Assembly (NCBI GenBank): GCA_015680685.1
Contig: MNCI01006676.1
Coordinates: 497,026 to 544,769, forward strand
From: Gnetum montanum
Lineage: Eukaryota; Streptophyta; Gnetopsida; Gnetales; Gnetaceae
Direction: 5' to 3'
Length of the DNA stretch: 47,744 nt
In this document: piece by piece, positions 11,501 through 21,192 of the stretch
Position numbering within the stretch: position 1 is the first letter of the stretch
Layout: each line of letters starts with the position of its first letter
Notes under the pieces: generated by a model
What the model saw: the letters and a program-made list of their open reading frames with translations, nothing else
What the model was told of the DNA's origin: nothing
Database searches by the model: none
Position numbers and translations under genes: made by a program

Positions 11501-14500
11501 TCTACAGCCATTGGAGTGGCTACATCCTGACTCAGGGCAGCAGCCCCTGGGCCATTAGGCATCTCATTATCCATACTGGCCTTTTTTTTGTGTTTTATCT
11601 GGGGAGGCCACGTTTCCTCCTCCACAGTTGGCCACCATACTACCATTACCCTACTGCTTATCCAGCTCTCCTGAAAGGCCTGTTGGTATAGGCGAGACCC
11701 TTCCTTTCTGACTTACCAACATCCATCCTCCATCCTCCCCAGTCCATGTCCTACACACCAAGCCATTTGATGGAGGACGTACCATGCAATCTTGAGTTTA
11801 GTGGTTCATCTTACCACACTTTGAGCAAGCTCGAGACCAGGCTTCTGACATTGGAGGGTTGTTAGGTTGTAGTATGTTTTCGTACTCCACCGTGAGATGC
11901 TCTTTGCCCATCGGTAACTCTAGGATGACTTCCTTTAATTGGTTGGCTGGGAGGAGGGATCCCTAGACATAGAACCTCACATATCCCATCCTCTCCTTTG
12001 ACACAGTAAATTTATCAAAGGAGATAAACTCTCCAAATTGGCAGGCCATAGTTTGGAGAAATTCCTCAGTCCACAGTTCCTAGGGCACCTTGGCCACACA
12101 AACCCACAAGGCCTAGCAAACAAGTTAGCCTCTTTGTGCACCCTAGGGTGCCATGACGTTAGCGCTAAACCTCTCGTCCCAAAAAACCAGGGGTCACTGA
12201 GCAAAATCTTATCCTTGTTAACTGTAGAACTGAACACAAACAATAACAGGCAATCTGCCAAAGACCTAACCTGCACATCCAAAATGGACCAAGTACCAAT
12301 AACCCATTTACGAATTAGATCAAGTGGCTGCCTGGAACCCGATGAAACAAAACACCCAATGAGACTCATCTCCATGGTACATGAACCCTCAACCGGAGCT
12401 CCTTTGACCTTCAACCTCATAGAAGCTCTGCTTCTCACTACCTCTGCCACACCCCCTGAACCCACCCCTTCTGCACCTAGAGAGTGTGGTCTCTCTCCGC
12501 TGCCTGCTTTGTCTACCACTGGCCCACCACCTTGGCTACCACAAGCTCCACTACCATCGCCACTCCTGCTCCCGTTCATGATGTTCGGTTTGAATAGTGT
12601 GTTCATTCGATATTGAGAAAAGTTAAAAATAAAAGAAGTTAAATAAAAAAAAAAATTCAAGTATAGAAGTAGAGAATGATACAAGATCCCATAAACTAAC
12701 CAGGAAGTCAATAAAAACAAGCATAGAAAGGGAAGAAAAAGAAAGAGGGGTTCTCAGAACTGAATCTCAAGTGTATGTACACCAGTACATATCGTTAAAA
12801 CTATTCAATTCTAAAAAGCAAACCTCTTAGTGAGGTTCTTGAGGATCATATGTCTTAAATAACCAAAAAATTAAACTTTAAAGCATTCAAAATCGAAGGA
12901 GGAATTGCCCGAGGTTTGTTCTACTATATCATGATTGAGGTTGTTAGTATAATGTAAAAGTACTGTGTTTTAGCCTTGCCTGTTTTTAAATTTGAAGAGG
13001 AGCAGTCCTATTGTTGTATGAAAACAGAGTTGGTTTGTAATGTTTATTTGTCAAATACTTAATAAAATAGCAAATATAAGTAACTATTCTATATGGGTTC
13101 TTGAGAATTCTGTTTTGTTAGAATGAAAACCACAAGAATAAAGATTTAGAATCTCGTTCTTTAGAAACAAAGATGGAAAAAATAAAAATGTGAAAGTTTT
13201 TAAAAGCAAAGAAAGTGTAAACTGTTTTATCAAGGAGCACATTCTGTTGGTAGTTATAGGTTCTGTGTCTCTGTAGTTACAAATCATATGCTTGGGTCTG
13301 CGGGACTTCTCTCTAGCCCTATTGTGCAAAACGTGGGGTAGGATCTTCATTGTTCGTGAGTTTTTTTTTTCTGTTTCGGTTTGTATATTAATTGATATTC
13401 ATAGTCAAATTTAGGAATAAACACAAGGTAATGTATTTGAAGTCAAAACTTTTATATTTTATTAGGCTAAAATGTTAAATGGAAGAAAGAGGAACAAAAA
13501 TAGAACTTCGGTAGAACATAAATTACTAAACAAAATAAGGAAAATTGAAAAAAAAAATACTAAAAAATGAAGGCCAGGATGGTAGAAAAATGTTAGCTCT
13601 CATCCTCTCTTAGGTAATACATTCATTGTGGTGTGTGAGAAATTAGGGAGCTTGCCTTATTTTGAGAAATCTATTTTAGTAAAACAAATAACAAAAATAA
13701 AATTGAAAAGACAAATCTAAGCTTTTACTTCACATGTTGCAAATCAGCTTAAAATAAAGATTTTTAACTGGGAAAAATGAAAATTAAAAATTTTAACAAT
13801 TGGACAGCGGACATTTTTCTCGGATTTTGTATTATAATGTTGTTTTGTTGTGTTATAACATGAAATCCAAAAAAATATGTTGAAATAGATTATTCGAACT
13901 TGTATCTATTTGTTTTTGGTTAAGTAGTGCTTGTTAGCTTTGTTAAAATCTTACTTTTTAATAATATAATTATTTCCTGTGAGTACAGGCTAGTGCAGCA
14001 GAGTCTGCAAGCAAATTATTTGCAAACACAGAGAATGGTTATGATTTCCAACAGCAACAAAGGAAAGGAAGGAGAGGGCGGCCACCAAAGAATGGCACAC
14101 AAAAAAATGCTGAAGAAACATTCAATAATTGTGTTGTCAATATTTTGGTAGCACATGGTGAGAGAGAAACTGTAGAACATCATGCTTATGTTATGTTGGA
14201 GAAAGTGGATCGAGGGGTGTGGGCTCTGAATGTGAAGATCAATGGTGAAATCAAGTATTCTCATAAGCCTGAAGAGTCAAAAATTCTGAGAGGAAATCAG
14301 AAGTTAAATACATCTTCCTTTTATGTCCTTTGGACTGGGGGAGAGGATTGGTCATTGGAGTTTCTTGACAAGAATGATTGGAATGCATTCAGGAAGATGT
14401 ATGAAGAATGCTACTCAAAAAATCAGAAGATCATCAACAAAAATATTCCTATTCCAGGAGTTAGGGAAATAGATGATGTAGGCCTTGAAAAGGAAATACC

Positions 14501-16692
14501 TCTTTTTAAGCGTCCTTGTTCCTACATCAAAACAGTAGATGATGAAGCAACCAGACTGCTATCTGTTGATGTTGTTGCTTATGACATGGACTCAGAAGAT
14601 GAAGCATTTATTCAAAATTATGATAAGAGCCTTGTAGATCCCAGTGCTTCAGTAGCAATTTGTCCAGATGATTTTGAGGAGATGATTGATAAACTGGAAA
14701 AAACTGCTTTCACCAGAACAGACAGTCATTTATCAGAAAATGATGCTGTTGAAGTTTGTAATTTTACTGCAAGATCATCAGATGCTGTAGTAGCTGTGTA
14801 CAACTATTGGCTGGAGAAGAAACGCAGGAAGGATGGACCATTAATTCGGCAATTCCGTGATAGTGTAATTTCCGACTCTTGTTGAAACCTCTAGAGTGAT
14901 GATCAAATGTCATAGAATGTTCTGACATTCTTTGTTTTGTTTAAATGCAGATTACCCCACCACATGCTGAGGATAAGTCTGCAAGGAAGCGAAAAGTTAA
15001 AGTTAAACCATCATTCAGAGGGAAGTCTTCACGAGGAAAAGTGCGAGGGAAGAAAATTTTTCAAAACACACCAGATACATCACAACTTCAGCAAATCTCA
15101 CAAGATACTATATCGGACATATCAGATTGTATGTATTAACATGGAGTATTATCTTTGATGGTTTGCAGTAGACCAATTTTATAGCATTTAGTTATTTATT
15201 TTTATTTCTTTTGAAGTAGATCCAAGTCCATTCACACCTCCGAAGTTTAGATTTGCACCTGCTGGTAGTGAAAGTTCTTCTGGTACATCAGGTATGCTTG
15301 ATTGAAGAATTGTTAAAGCTTCATGTTTTTGATCATTCTCTGTGCTTGCTAATTATTTTACGAATTTTAGTCAATTATAAAAAAGTGATTTGTAAAGGGG
15401 AATTATAACATTGACATAATGATACTGGGTAGTATCTGACATACAATAATATAAATTAAGCCAAATTCTGCAACAATGTAATAATTGTCAGCTATCGGGC
15501 TACCATCCTTTTGTGAAACAAAATAATAATGGGTTGTCGTATTTGCCACTATGGCTCAAATGAATATGAACTTTGTACCAAAATTTCATTTCATTGTTAC
15601 AATATAAATTTGAAGCTGGGCTATGGTTGACGTAATATTCATAATCATTTATAGTACTGGAGTTTTGCAAAATAGTTTTCCAGCTCTAAGTCTGTTGCTT
15701 GTTGGTTTGTCGAAGTGGGACTGTTGGGGATATTTAGCCATAATTCACATTTATTTCTCTGTTAAGGAATGGACTGCAACAAACATTTTTAAGGATTCCA
15801 TGCAACGGTGGCAAACTAATTTTCTTGGATATTAAACGCAGTGACAGTCATCTTGGTGGCAAACGAAAAATTTTTAGAATTGAGGAACTTGAATCCTATG
15901 TACTATTGCTTATAAGATTATGTTTGAAAGAAGACTGCCCAGATCCCACGAACGAATAGAAAGTTGGATCTACCTGAATCGCCACATCTATCCTCCTCCT
16001 AATGTGCCTTAATGTAAATTGATCTTCAGTGTTTTTCTATGTCTATTTTATGCAGATCTATAATTAAGGATTACAATCTTTAATATTAGCACAAGTCCTA
16101 TGTTTAGGGCTTAATTTTGTACCTTCTATAAGGATTATGCAGGGCAGATCGTTTCATTTTATCTATCCCTTTGTAGATGTAAGAGTATCGTGTTGAATTC
16201 ATTCATAGTGCTGCTTCGTTCTAATTCTCTTCTGTTCTCCATTTAGGTTCCATGGTTTGTTCGGTGTTTTTCTTTGTTGGCACAGTTAATGTTTCCCCAT
16301 GATAAGTTTTTAGTATATTCGGTTATGTTTTTTATTTTATTTCAGAAATAAAAATGGAAAAGTTGCCCTTAATCATCTAATGCATTTTTACAGGTTACAG
16401 TGGTGTTCTGCGATACCGATCCGAAGCAGCAAAAGTAGATTTGAACAGCAAAAAGAAAGTAGCCATAGCCAAGCGTGCAAAAATTCAGAAATTGTTTTCA
16501 AAACTTGGGCTGGCTATGTTTAAAGCTTCTGCATGTGTAAGTATTGCAAGGAATCTTAGGGCTCAAGAGGCAGTAATGGATCCTGCGACTTCTGAGCAGG
16601 TTAATTCAGAAAATGATACTACCGATGGTCCTCCCGCAATGAGTTGTTCAGTGAGCAACAATAATTCCTTGCAGACATTACCTATTTGTTAG
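3778..16692 (+). CDS. EPCR: Enhancer-of-polycomb-related protein (plant EPCR1/EPCR2 type), six coding exons
   Basis: Inferred join: 3778-5550, 5663-6115, 13989-14864, 14951-15128, 15220-15291, 16394-16692. It gives about 1216 residues and every junction is GT/AG and in frame. Domain order: acidic N-terminus; Tudor-like domain about 103-157 (ending EEWINLKKDQYKLQ); Arg-Gly-rich tract about 274-324; AT-hook RKGRRGRPPK about 767-776; EPL-like region with IPIPGV (about 894), YDMDSEDE (about 939) and a PLIRQF end; basic, serine-rich C-terminus. This layout is that of the Arabidopsis Enhancer-of-polycomb-like proteins At4g32620/At5g04670 (EPCR1/2), known subunits of the PEAT (PWWP-EPCR-ARID-TRB) chromatin complex that affects H4 acetylation and heterochromatin silencing in the nucleus. 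Function here is by homology. Intron 2 is 7.9 kb and carries an antisense LINE. Confidence 0.9.
5663..6115 (+). CDS. EPCR: EPCR-like exon 2: hydrophobic plant-specific region
   Basis: The acceptor TTTTTACCAG ends at 5662 and the donor TTCAAG|GTACAT starts at 6116. The length is 453 bases, phase 0 on both sides. Its sequence (ITYLPVLLFILSKFL ... FADAPSCFTSLHWRMLL) resembles the Leu/Phe-rich region of plant EPCR proteins that is often mistaken for membrane segments. A competing donor at 6096 (ATCAG|GTGTTT) would put the next exon out of frame, so 6116 is preferred. Confidence 0.85.
6511..6525. repeat. LINE target-site duplication, poly(A)-side copy
   Basis: ATATTGAGAAAAGTT here is identical to 12610-12624. 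The last one or two T bases merge with the T-run of the element's poly(A) tail, so the exact end is ambiguous by a base or two. Confidence 0.9.
6524..6537 (-). other. LINE poly(A) tail (T-run on plus strand)
   Basis: An uninterrupted T-run at the boundary between the target-site duplication and the element's 3' end reads as a poly(A) tail on the element's strand. Confidence 0.85.
7068..7474 (-). pseudogene. Coiled-coil reading frame in the 3' part of the LINE
   Basis: This minus-strand open stretch follows an in-frame stop at about 7474. It has no ATG near its start; GTG is the first plausible initiator. It encodes about 130 residues extremely rich in Glu, Gln, Lys and Arg with heptad-like spacing (MEQMREEERIWWKAVILQQI; QEWQEQQEELHNKIREEIHQ), so a long coiled coil is expected. 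It lies downstream of the zf-RVT region and inside the target-site duplications, so it belongs to the LINE rather than the host gene. I recognise no family. It could be the decayed C-terminus of ORF2 or a captured host fragment. Confidence 0.55.
7980..11248 (-). pseudogene. LINE ORF2 (APE endonuclease, reverse transcriptase, zf-RVT region), broken
   Basis: The ATG is at 11246-11248. An exonuclease-endonuclease-phosphatase domain starts MNILSWNFQQQG, with VCLQETKL (catalytic Glu), EDFNQ where GDFN is usual, and after a frameshift SQIDRAW and ASDHW (catalytic Asp-His). The reverse transcriptase shows KLDIAKAYDTVGW (about 9535-9575), QQGDPLSSYLF (about 9360-9393) and the catalytic YADDT at 9253-9267; a frameshift near 9200 separates palm from thumb. 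A zf-RVT-like region with WKAKNAKVF lies near 8220. Together these define a non-LTR retrotransposon polyprotein that nicks target DNA and primes cDNA there. Multiple frameshifts make it non-functional. Confidence 0.85.
11245..12606 (-). pseudogene. LINE ORF1 (DUF4283-like domain plus CCHC zinc knuckle), broken
   Basis: ORF1 of plant L1 elements encodes an RNA-binding chaperone-like protein. Here it starts at M (12606 or 12579), with a Gly/Ser-rich N-terminus. The DUF4283-type core includes LLSDPWFFGTRGLALTSW followed by WPRCP. Near 12050 the frame shifts; the continuation (FISFDKFTV ... MGYVRFYV) reaches a stop near 11963. A zinc knuckle CSKCGKMNH-x-TQDC (C-X2-C-X4-H-X4-C, 11786-11827) is interrupted by TAA at 11798. 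The open tail from 11646 ends in TGA at 11245-11247, overlapping the ORF2 ATG. Confidence 0.8.
12610..12624. repeat. LINE target-site duplication, 5'-side copy
   Basis: ATATTGAGAAAAGTT abuts the 5' end of the LINE, three bases beyond the first candidate ORF1 ATG (complement of 12604-12606). It is a perfect match to 6511-6525. Confidence 0.9.
12625..13988 (+). other. Remainder of EPCR-like intron 2
   Basis: This is AT-rich intron sequence downstream of the LINE. It holds no recognisable domain, RNA gene or repeat family. It ends in the acceptor GTGAGTACAG at 13988. Confidence 0.7.
13989..14864 (+). CDS. EPCR: EPCR-like exon 3: AT-hook and EPL-like region
   Basis: This exon of 292 codons is phase 0 at both ends, with donor GATAGT|GTAATT at 14865. 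It opens ASAAESASKLFANTENG, then a Gln-rich patch and the AT-hook RKGRRGRPPK. The conserved block is CVVNILVAHGERE, VKINGEIKYSHK, FYVLWTGGEDWSLEF, MYEECY, KNIPIPGVREIDD, AYDMDSEDEAF, ending VYNYWLEKKRRKDGPLIRQF. These are hallmarks of the Enhancer-of-polycomb family in plants. Reading past the donor gives a stop 18 bases later, which supports splicing at 14865. Confidence 0.9.
14951..15128 (+). CDS. EPCR: EPCR-like exon 4: basic linker
   Basis: The acceptor AAATGCAG ends at 14950; the donor GATT|GTATGT starts at 15129, leaving phase 1. It encodes a Lys/Arg-rich stretch (ARKRKVKVKP, GKSSRGKVRGKK), a likely nuclear localisation or DNA-contact segment, followed by an S/Q/D-rich tail. Confidence 0.8.
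15220..15291 (+). CDS. EPCR: EPCR-like exon 5 (small, with tandem acceptor)
   Basis: The acceptor region reads GAAGTAG, giving two possible acceptors three bases apart (exon start 15217 or 15220), both in frame; TAG at 15219 is the likelier. The exon encodes PSPFTPPKFRFAPAGSESSS and ends at TCAG|GTATGC. It is 72 or 75 bases long and phase 1 on both sides. Confidence 0.75.
16394..16692 (+). CDS. EPCR: EPCR-like terminal coding exon
   Basis: The acceptor TTTTTACAG ends at 16393. The phase-1 junction restores a Gly, followed by YSGVLRYRSEAAKVDLNSKK, a basic segment AIAKRAKIQK and a Ser/Asn-rich tail ending in TAG at 16690-16692. No conserved fold is recognised; the basic helix-like segment is common near the C-terminus of the family. 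Confidence 0.8.
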
Positions 16693-17365
16693 GCATTCAC
16701 ATCCATGCGTTATGGAATAGAATCTGAAATCCGGTTTTTGTGCATGGTTGCATATTGTACCATCATTTTTTTTAAATTGCTAGACGTTGGTTAACACTTG
16801 TACAGTGTACAGGCCGTGTCCAAATTTACTGAGTATAAATGTGACACCCCACCCTGTCTCGTCCTAACCCATTAGCGTTTTTTGGCAGGATGTATGCCAA
16901 GATGTATGTATGCGTAATTCTGTGACAATGTGCCGACAAAATTCTTTGAAATGTGTTGTGCACCTAATTTACTTGCAATGAATCTATTGAAGGTAGGAAT
17001 TTTCAAGTATTCCAGGAACTGCCATTTTCCTTCCATGCATTTACTAGATTTGTATCTTAAAAATTCGTGGATCCTCTCTAAACTGTTAAGACCGTTGACT
17101 TCTTTCAAGACTATGGACTGCCGTTGTCTTTGAAGTGTAATCAATGTTTGAAACTTCAAGTGCGTTGTTGCAAGAGATGGCTCTAGAAAGAAAAAGGGGA
17201 ACAACACACACACCAATGTTTTGACAAACTATCGCCAATGTTTCAAAGGTGGGCTTTCTGAATGCATGTTTGGCTGGCGATCTAAATATAGATAGTCCTA
17301 AATGGTGGAATTTAGGGTTTTAAACTCTCTTGCTCTCCTCCCATAACAGAAAGGATGACTTCATG
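16693..17365 (+). other. 3' flank of the EPCR-like gene
   Basis: This presumably holds the 3' UTR and intergenic sequence. No canonical AATAAA was placed with confidence, and no further coding exon is seen. Confidence 0.5.
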
Positions 17366-17940
17366 GGTTTTTGTTTTGTTTTTCCACTCTCTTAGAAGAG
17401 TGAAATAGTCTACGCTCAGCGTGATATGAATCATCTTTTCACCCATTATATTGACTTGTCTCTCTCTTTATCTTAGTCTACGCTCAGCTTGATATGAATC
17501 ATCTTTTCACCCATTATATTGACTAGTCTCTCTCTTTATCTTAGTTGATTGAGAGGAATAACCCTAAAGAAATTGAAGAAAAATACAAAACAGTTCACTT
17601 CATGAATGCAATTAAGGTGAAGGTGAAACTTCACAAGATAAAAACGAAGTCAACATTATTGTATGAAGTTTTGTTCACTATTTGGGTTTTTGTTTTGTTT
17701 TTCCACTCTTAGAAGAGCGAAATAGTCTATGCTTAGGTTGATTTGAATCTTTTCACCCATCAATTTGACTTGTCTCTCTTTTTATCTTAGTTGATTGGGA
17801 GGAATAACCCTAAAGAAATTGAAGAAAAATACAAAATAGTTCATTTCATAAATGCAATTGAGGTGAAGGTGAAACTTCACAAGGATAAAAAAGAAGGTCA
17901 AGGTGAAACTTCACAAGGATAAAAAAGAAGGGTCAACATC
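17366..17940. repeat. Nested tandem duplications
   Basis: A 68-base unit (start TAGTCTACGCTCAGC) is repeated at 17406-17473 and 17474-17541. The whole block, with its following GGAATAACCCTAAAGAAATT segment, recurs in diverged form at about 17683-17910. The second block ends with a 34-base unit, AAGGTGAAACTTCACAAGG..., repeated at 17866-17899 and 17900-17933. At least three duplication events of different size are stacked here. Confidence 0.85.
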
Positions 17941-18360
17941 ATTGTAGGAATTTTTTGAGGTTTTTATTTTACAATTAATTTTGAAACCTTGTCTTAAAAA
18001 ATACAATTTTCCTAGGCTTTTGTTTTGATGTTTTTGTTGACATTTATGAGTTCAATTTTTTGTGATGTGTATGATTTGCCATGGGTGGATTGATATGATT
18101 TGGTATTGATTTATGGGTGTGATTGTGTTTTTGTTTTGTATGATTTGGTGTTGGCTTGTCAATCTATGTATGATTTCATAATTGTACCTCTTGTGTAAAT
18201 TTGTTAAATGATGTGTTGGTGATTGGTTGAATGATCTTTTATTCTTCATTGATGTATGGTGTTGTATATTACTAGATGCAAGTACTAAATATGTACTATT
18301 TACTCAACTTCTATTAATGGTATGAATGAATGAATGTTGAAATAGGGTTGAAATGCACTT
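17941..18360. other. Low-complexity T/G-rich spacer
   Basis: Degenerate repeats of TGTATGATTTG-like motifs occur at about 18060-18180. No gene is visible. Confidence 0.5.
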
Positions 18361-18994
18361 AGAGGTGTAGCATAGTGGTTAAGATGCTCACCTCTTGGTT
18401 GGGAGGTTATGGATTCAATTCTTGCCTTCACTTGGTGTAGTAGCATTGGAGTAGCCTTGAGGTGAGATACTCTTGTTTAGTGGATCACATCTATCTACCT
18501 TGCTTTCTAGGTAGGGGTTGTACAGGTATAGTGTTAAGACACTTGTTTTTCAATTGTGGGGTTGTGGTTTCAATTTTTGCCTTGGCTTACAAGTATGGTA
18601 GTAGCACAATAGCCTTGCCATAGATACCCTTGTTTAGTGGGTTGGGTCACATCTACCCTATTGTGTAGATAGGGGGTTGTGCTACCATTAAGATGTTTCT
18701 TTGTGAATATATATATCTCTTTGGGTATCTCATGTACATGCTTTGTTGAATGTTCATTATTTTTAGGTATTATTCTTTAAATACTAACTATTGAGTAATT
18801 AGGTTTTGAAAGAAAATGAAAAAATTCGTTATGTTATGTCTTAAGGGTTGCATGGGGTATATTATAGTGGCCAAGACACTTGTTTCTCAGAAGGGAGGTT
18901 GTGGGTTCAATTTTTGCTTTAGCTTATAAATGTGGTAGTAGTGGAGTAGCCTTATGGTGGGATACTCTTATTTAGTGAGTTACATCTACCCTAT
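18361..18994 (+). repeat. Tandem tRNA-related (SINE-like) units
   Basis: Three related units begin near 18365, 18520 and 18850. Each starts with an A-box-like stretch (TAGCATAGTGGTTAAGA in the first) and about 30 bases later a B-box-like stretch (GGTTATGGATTCAATTC, GGTTGTGGTTTCAATTT, GGTTGTGGGTTCAATTT). A common tail follows (GTAGTAGC..., TAGCCTTG, ACATCTACC). Units 2 and 3 are about 330-350 bases when the LTR inserted at 18995 is discounted. The promoter-like boxes are those of tRNA-derived SINEs; no cloverleaf of a working tRNA is evident. Confidence 0.65.
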
Positions 18995-19707
18995 TGATAA
19001 ATCATATTTTTAGCAGTCAAGTAGCGAAACTCTTGCAATTTGTCCATTTGAAAGTTAGAATATTTTCCTAGTGCCCACAGTAGGAGGTCTAAGTGTAAAC
19101 GAATCTTTATTCAAGCATTGATGTACTTGAGCACACCATTGTGTTGGCAATAAAGACGAGCTCTTTGATCCATTGCTTGTAGCACTTGAGATTTTCTTTC
19201 TTATGCATTTATATTTCATGCAACTTACATTAATGTTATTTATGCAGTAATTAATTTTTATTAATCAAGTAACTTATTAAGATACACAAGCATGACCCCT
19301 TCGAGCATACGTGTGACACTTAGTAGCTTAGAAATAATTAGTGTTTGATAGCCTAGTAGTGTTTGCACAAAGTTCAGGATGTGTTTGGGAAGTGGGAACG
19401 ATTACTTGTGTTAAGGTAGATTAGACTATAGTTTACTTAGCAATTAATTGCTTTTACTTTTAATCACTCTTACTTTTATTCTTGGTTTAGGTGAATAATT
19501 CCATAAAAACACAAAATAATAAAAATCATATGCCTCAGTCACACTTAACCATACAATTGCATTCCACAAGTGGGACTAGGAAGACAACAAACGAACAACA
19601 CACACACACTGTTTAGCTCTAGTGTACTTAGTAATTATAGTTTGCGGAATTTGATCGAACGCTTGTGATTCGTATGGTTGGGCGTAGGGGTACCTCATCG
19701 CTCATCA
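18995..19707 (+). mobile_element. Solo LTR (713 bp) of the gypsy family, with CCTAT target duplication
   Basis: It begins TGATAAATC and ends GCTCATCA, flanked by CCTAT at 18990-18994 and 19708-19712, a perfect 5-bp target-site duplication. No internal region is present, so it is a solo LTR left by recombination. Compared with the 835-bp LTR at 20358-21192 it lacks about 120 bases near its start, including the TATA box and the GATATCG cluster. The polyadenylation-signal segment TTGGCAATAAAGA (about 19142) is retained. Confidence 0.9.
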
Positions 19708-20130
19708 CCTATTATGTAAGCAGAGGTTATGTTACCATTAAGATATTTCTTCATGAATTATCTGTATCCCTTTGGGTATCTCATGTATATGCTTTGTTGC
19801 ATGTTCATTATCTTTAGGTATTATTCTTTGAATATCAGCTATTGAGTAATCAGATTTAGAAAGAAAAGGAAAAAATTCATTATGTAATGCTTTCAAGGTT
19901 GAATGATTCTTTTAAGGACACACACATGCATTGTTGAAGGGCATGATTGATGAAGCAAGTAAAGGAACTTAACCTATGAATTAGGAATATTATTTATATA
20001 ATGGTTTTGTTTTTTATTTTTAAAGATAACTAGCATGTGAAATGTTGTGTATGTTGTTATGGAGTGTCATTAGTTACTAATATAAGTACCCTTTTTATGA
20101 TTGTAAAAAGGTTGTATGATGACCTTTCGA
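19708..20130 (+). repeat. Continuation of the interrupted SINE-like unit
   Basis: From 19728 the sequence (GTTACCATTAAGATATTTCTT ... TTTGGGTATCTCATGTA ... ATTGAGTAATCAG) matches 18680-18845. This shows that the solo LTR split the third tandem unit. After about 19930 no further similarity is seen. Confidence 0.7.
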
Positions 20131-20174
20131 GGCATTGTAAGATGATGCAATAATATGTCATGAACCTAAATGAA

Positions 20175-20345
20175 AAAATGAGGTGTTGGCCTCGTGGTAA
20201 AACTCTTGATTTAAAAGCTCAAATCACAAGTTTGATTCTAGTAGGTGTTGACATATTTCATGCCATTTCATGGAGTAGCAATAGGCCATCTAATATGCTA
20301 AGTATGATAAGATAAAATTGTTTTAGGAGGAGCGTTGCTAGTAAT
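20175..20345 (+). repeat. Second tRNA-related SINE-like element
   Basis: An A-box-like TTGGCCTCGTGGTAAAA (about 20185) and a B-box-like AGTTTGATTC (about 20229) are spaced as in a tRNA-derived Pol III promoter. A tail of about 100 bases follows. The sequence differs from the units at 18.4-18.9 kb. Confidence 0.5.
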
Positions 20346-20357
20346 GAAGTTGGCATA

Positions 20358-21192
20358 TGATGAGCAGCAAGGTACCCCTATGTCCAACCATACAAATTAG
20401 AGGTGTTCATGTGCGATTCGGTCAAATTCCGGAGACTATAATTACTAAGTACACTAGAGCTAAATAGTGCATGTGTGTTGTCCATTCGTTGTCTTCCTAG
20501 TCCCACTTGTAGAGTATAATTGTATAGTTAAGTGTGATTGAGGCGTAAGATTTTTAATTATTTTGTGTTTTTATCAAATTACTCACTTAGAACAAGAATA
20601 AAAGTAAGAGTGATTAATTGCTAAGTAAACTATAGTCTAGTCTAGCCTAACACAAGTAACCATTCCCACTTCCCAAACACATCCTGAACTTTGTGCAAAC
20701 ATTGTTGGGCTATCAAACGCTAATCATTTCTGAGCTACCAAGCGTCACATGTATGCTTGAAGGGGTCATGCTTGTGTATTTTAATGATTTGCTTGATTGA
20801 TCAAAAGTAATTGTTGCATAAATAATACTTATGTAAATTGCATAAAATGTAAATGCATAAGAAAGAAAGTCTCAAGTGCTACAAGGAATGAATCAAAGAG
20901 TTTGTCTTTATTGCCAACACAATGGTGTGCTCAGGTACATCAATGCTTGAATAAAGATCCGTTCACACTTAGACCTCCTACTGCGGGCACTTGGAAAATA
21001 TTCTAATTTTTAAGAGTTTCGCTACTTGACCACCAAAAACTTACCCCTAATTGTGTGCTTGGGTGCTATATTTATAGACCTGGGAGTAACCTTGCGATAT
21101 CGAATGTATGATATCACATCTTGGGTTGCGATATCGTGTACCCGATATTGCGGCCACCTCGATATTGAAGCATTGAAAAACACGATTTATCA
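20358..21192 (-). repeat. 3' LTR of the complete gypsy element
   Basis: This 835-bp LTR starts TGATGAGC and ends TTTATCA on the plus strand (TG...CA). In element orientation, U3 holds repeated CGATATCG/CGATATTG motifs (21085-21175), a TATA box (complement of 21069-21076) and the AATAAA signal (complement of 20907-20912). Confidence 0.9.

Larger units (their letters stand above)
6526..12609 (-). mobile_element. Near full-length L1-type LINE inserted antisense in EPCR intron 2
   Basis: On the minus strand the element reads ORF1 (about 12606-11245), ORF2 with endonuclease, reverse transcriptase and C-terminal zinc-binding region (11248 to about 7980), a 3' segment with a coiled-coil frame, and a poly(A) tail seen as a T-run at 6524-6537. 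A 15-bp direct repeat, ATATTGAGAAAAGTT, lies at 6511-6525 and 12610-12624, exactly at the poly(A) end and the 5' end. This is the signature of target-primed reverse transcription. Frameshifts and stops in both reading frames show the copy is inactive. It makes up most of the 7.9-kb intron. Confidence 0.93.

Noticed and set aside
12038-12616. 192-codon plus-strand open frame in EPCR intron 2
   Set aside because: It is the antisense of LINE ORF1, whose DUF4283-like and zinc-knuckle features are on the minus strand.
18365-18430. Possible tRNA gene
   Set aside because: A- and B-box-like sequences are present, but no complete cloverleaf could be formed, and related copies are repeated in tandem. 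A SINE-like origin fits better.
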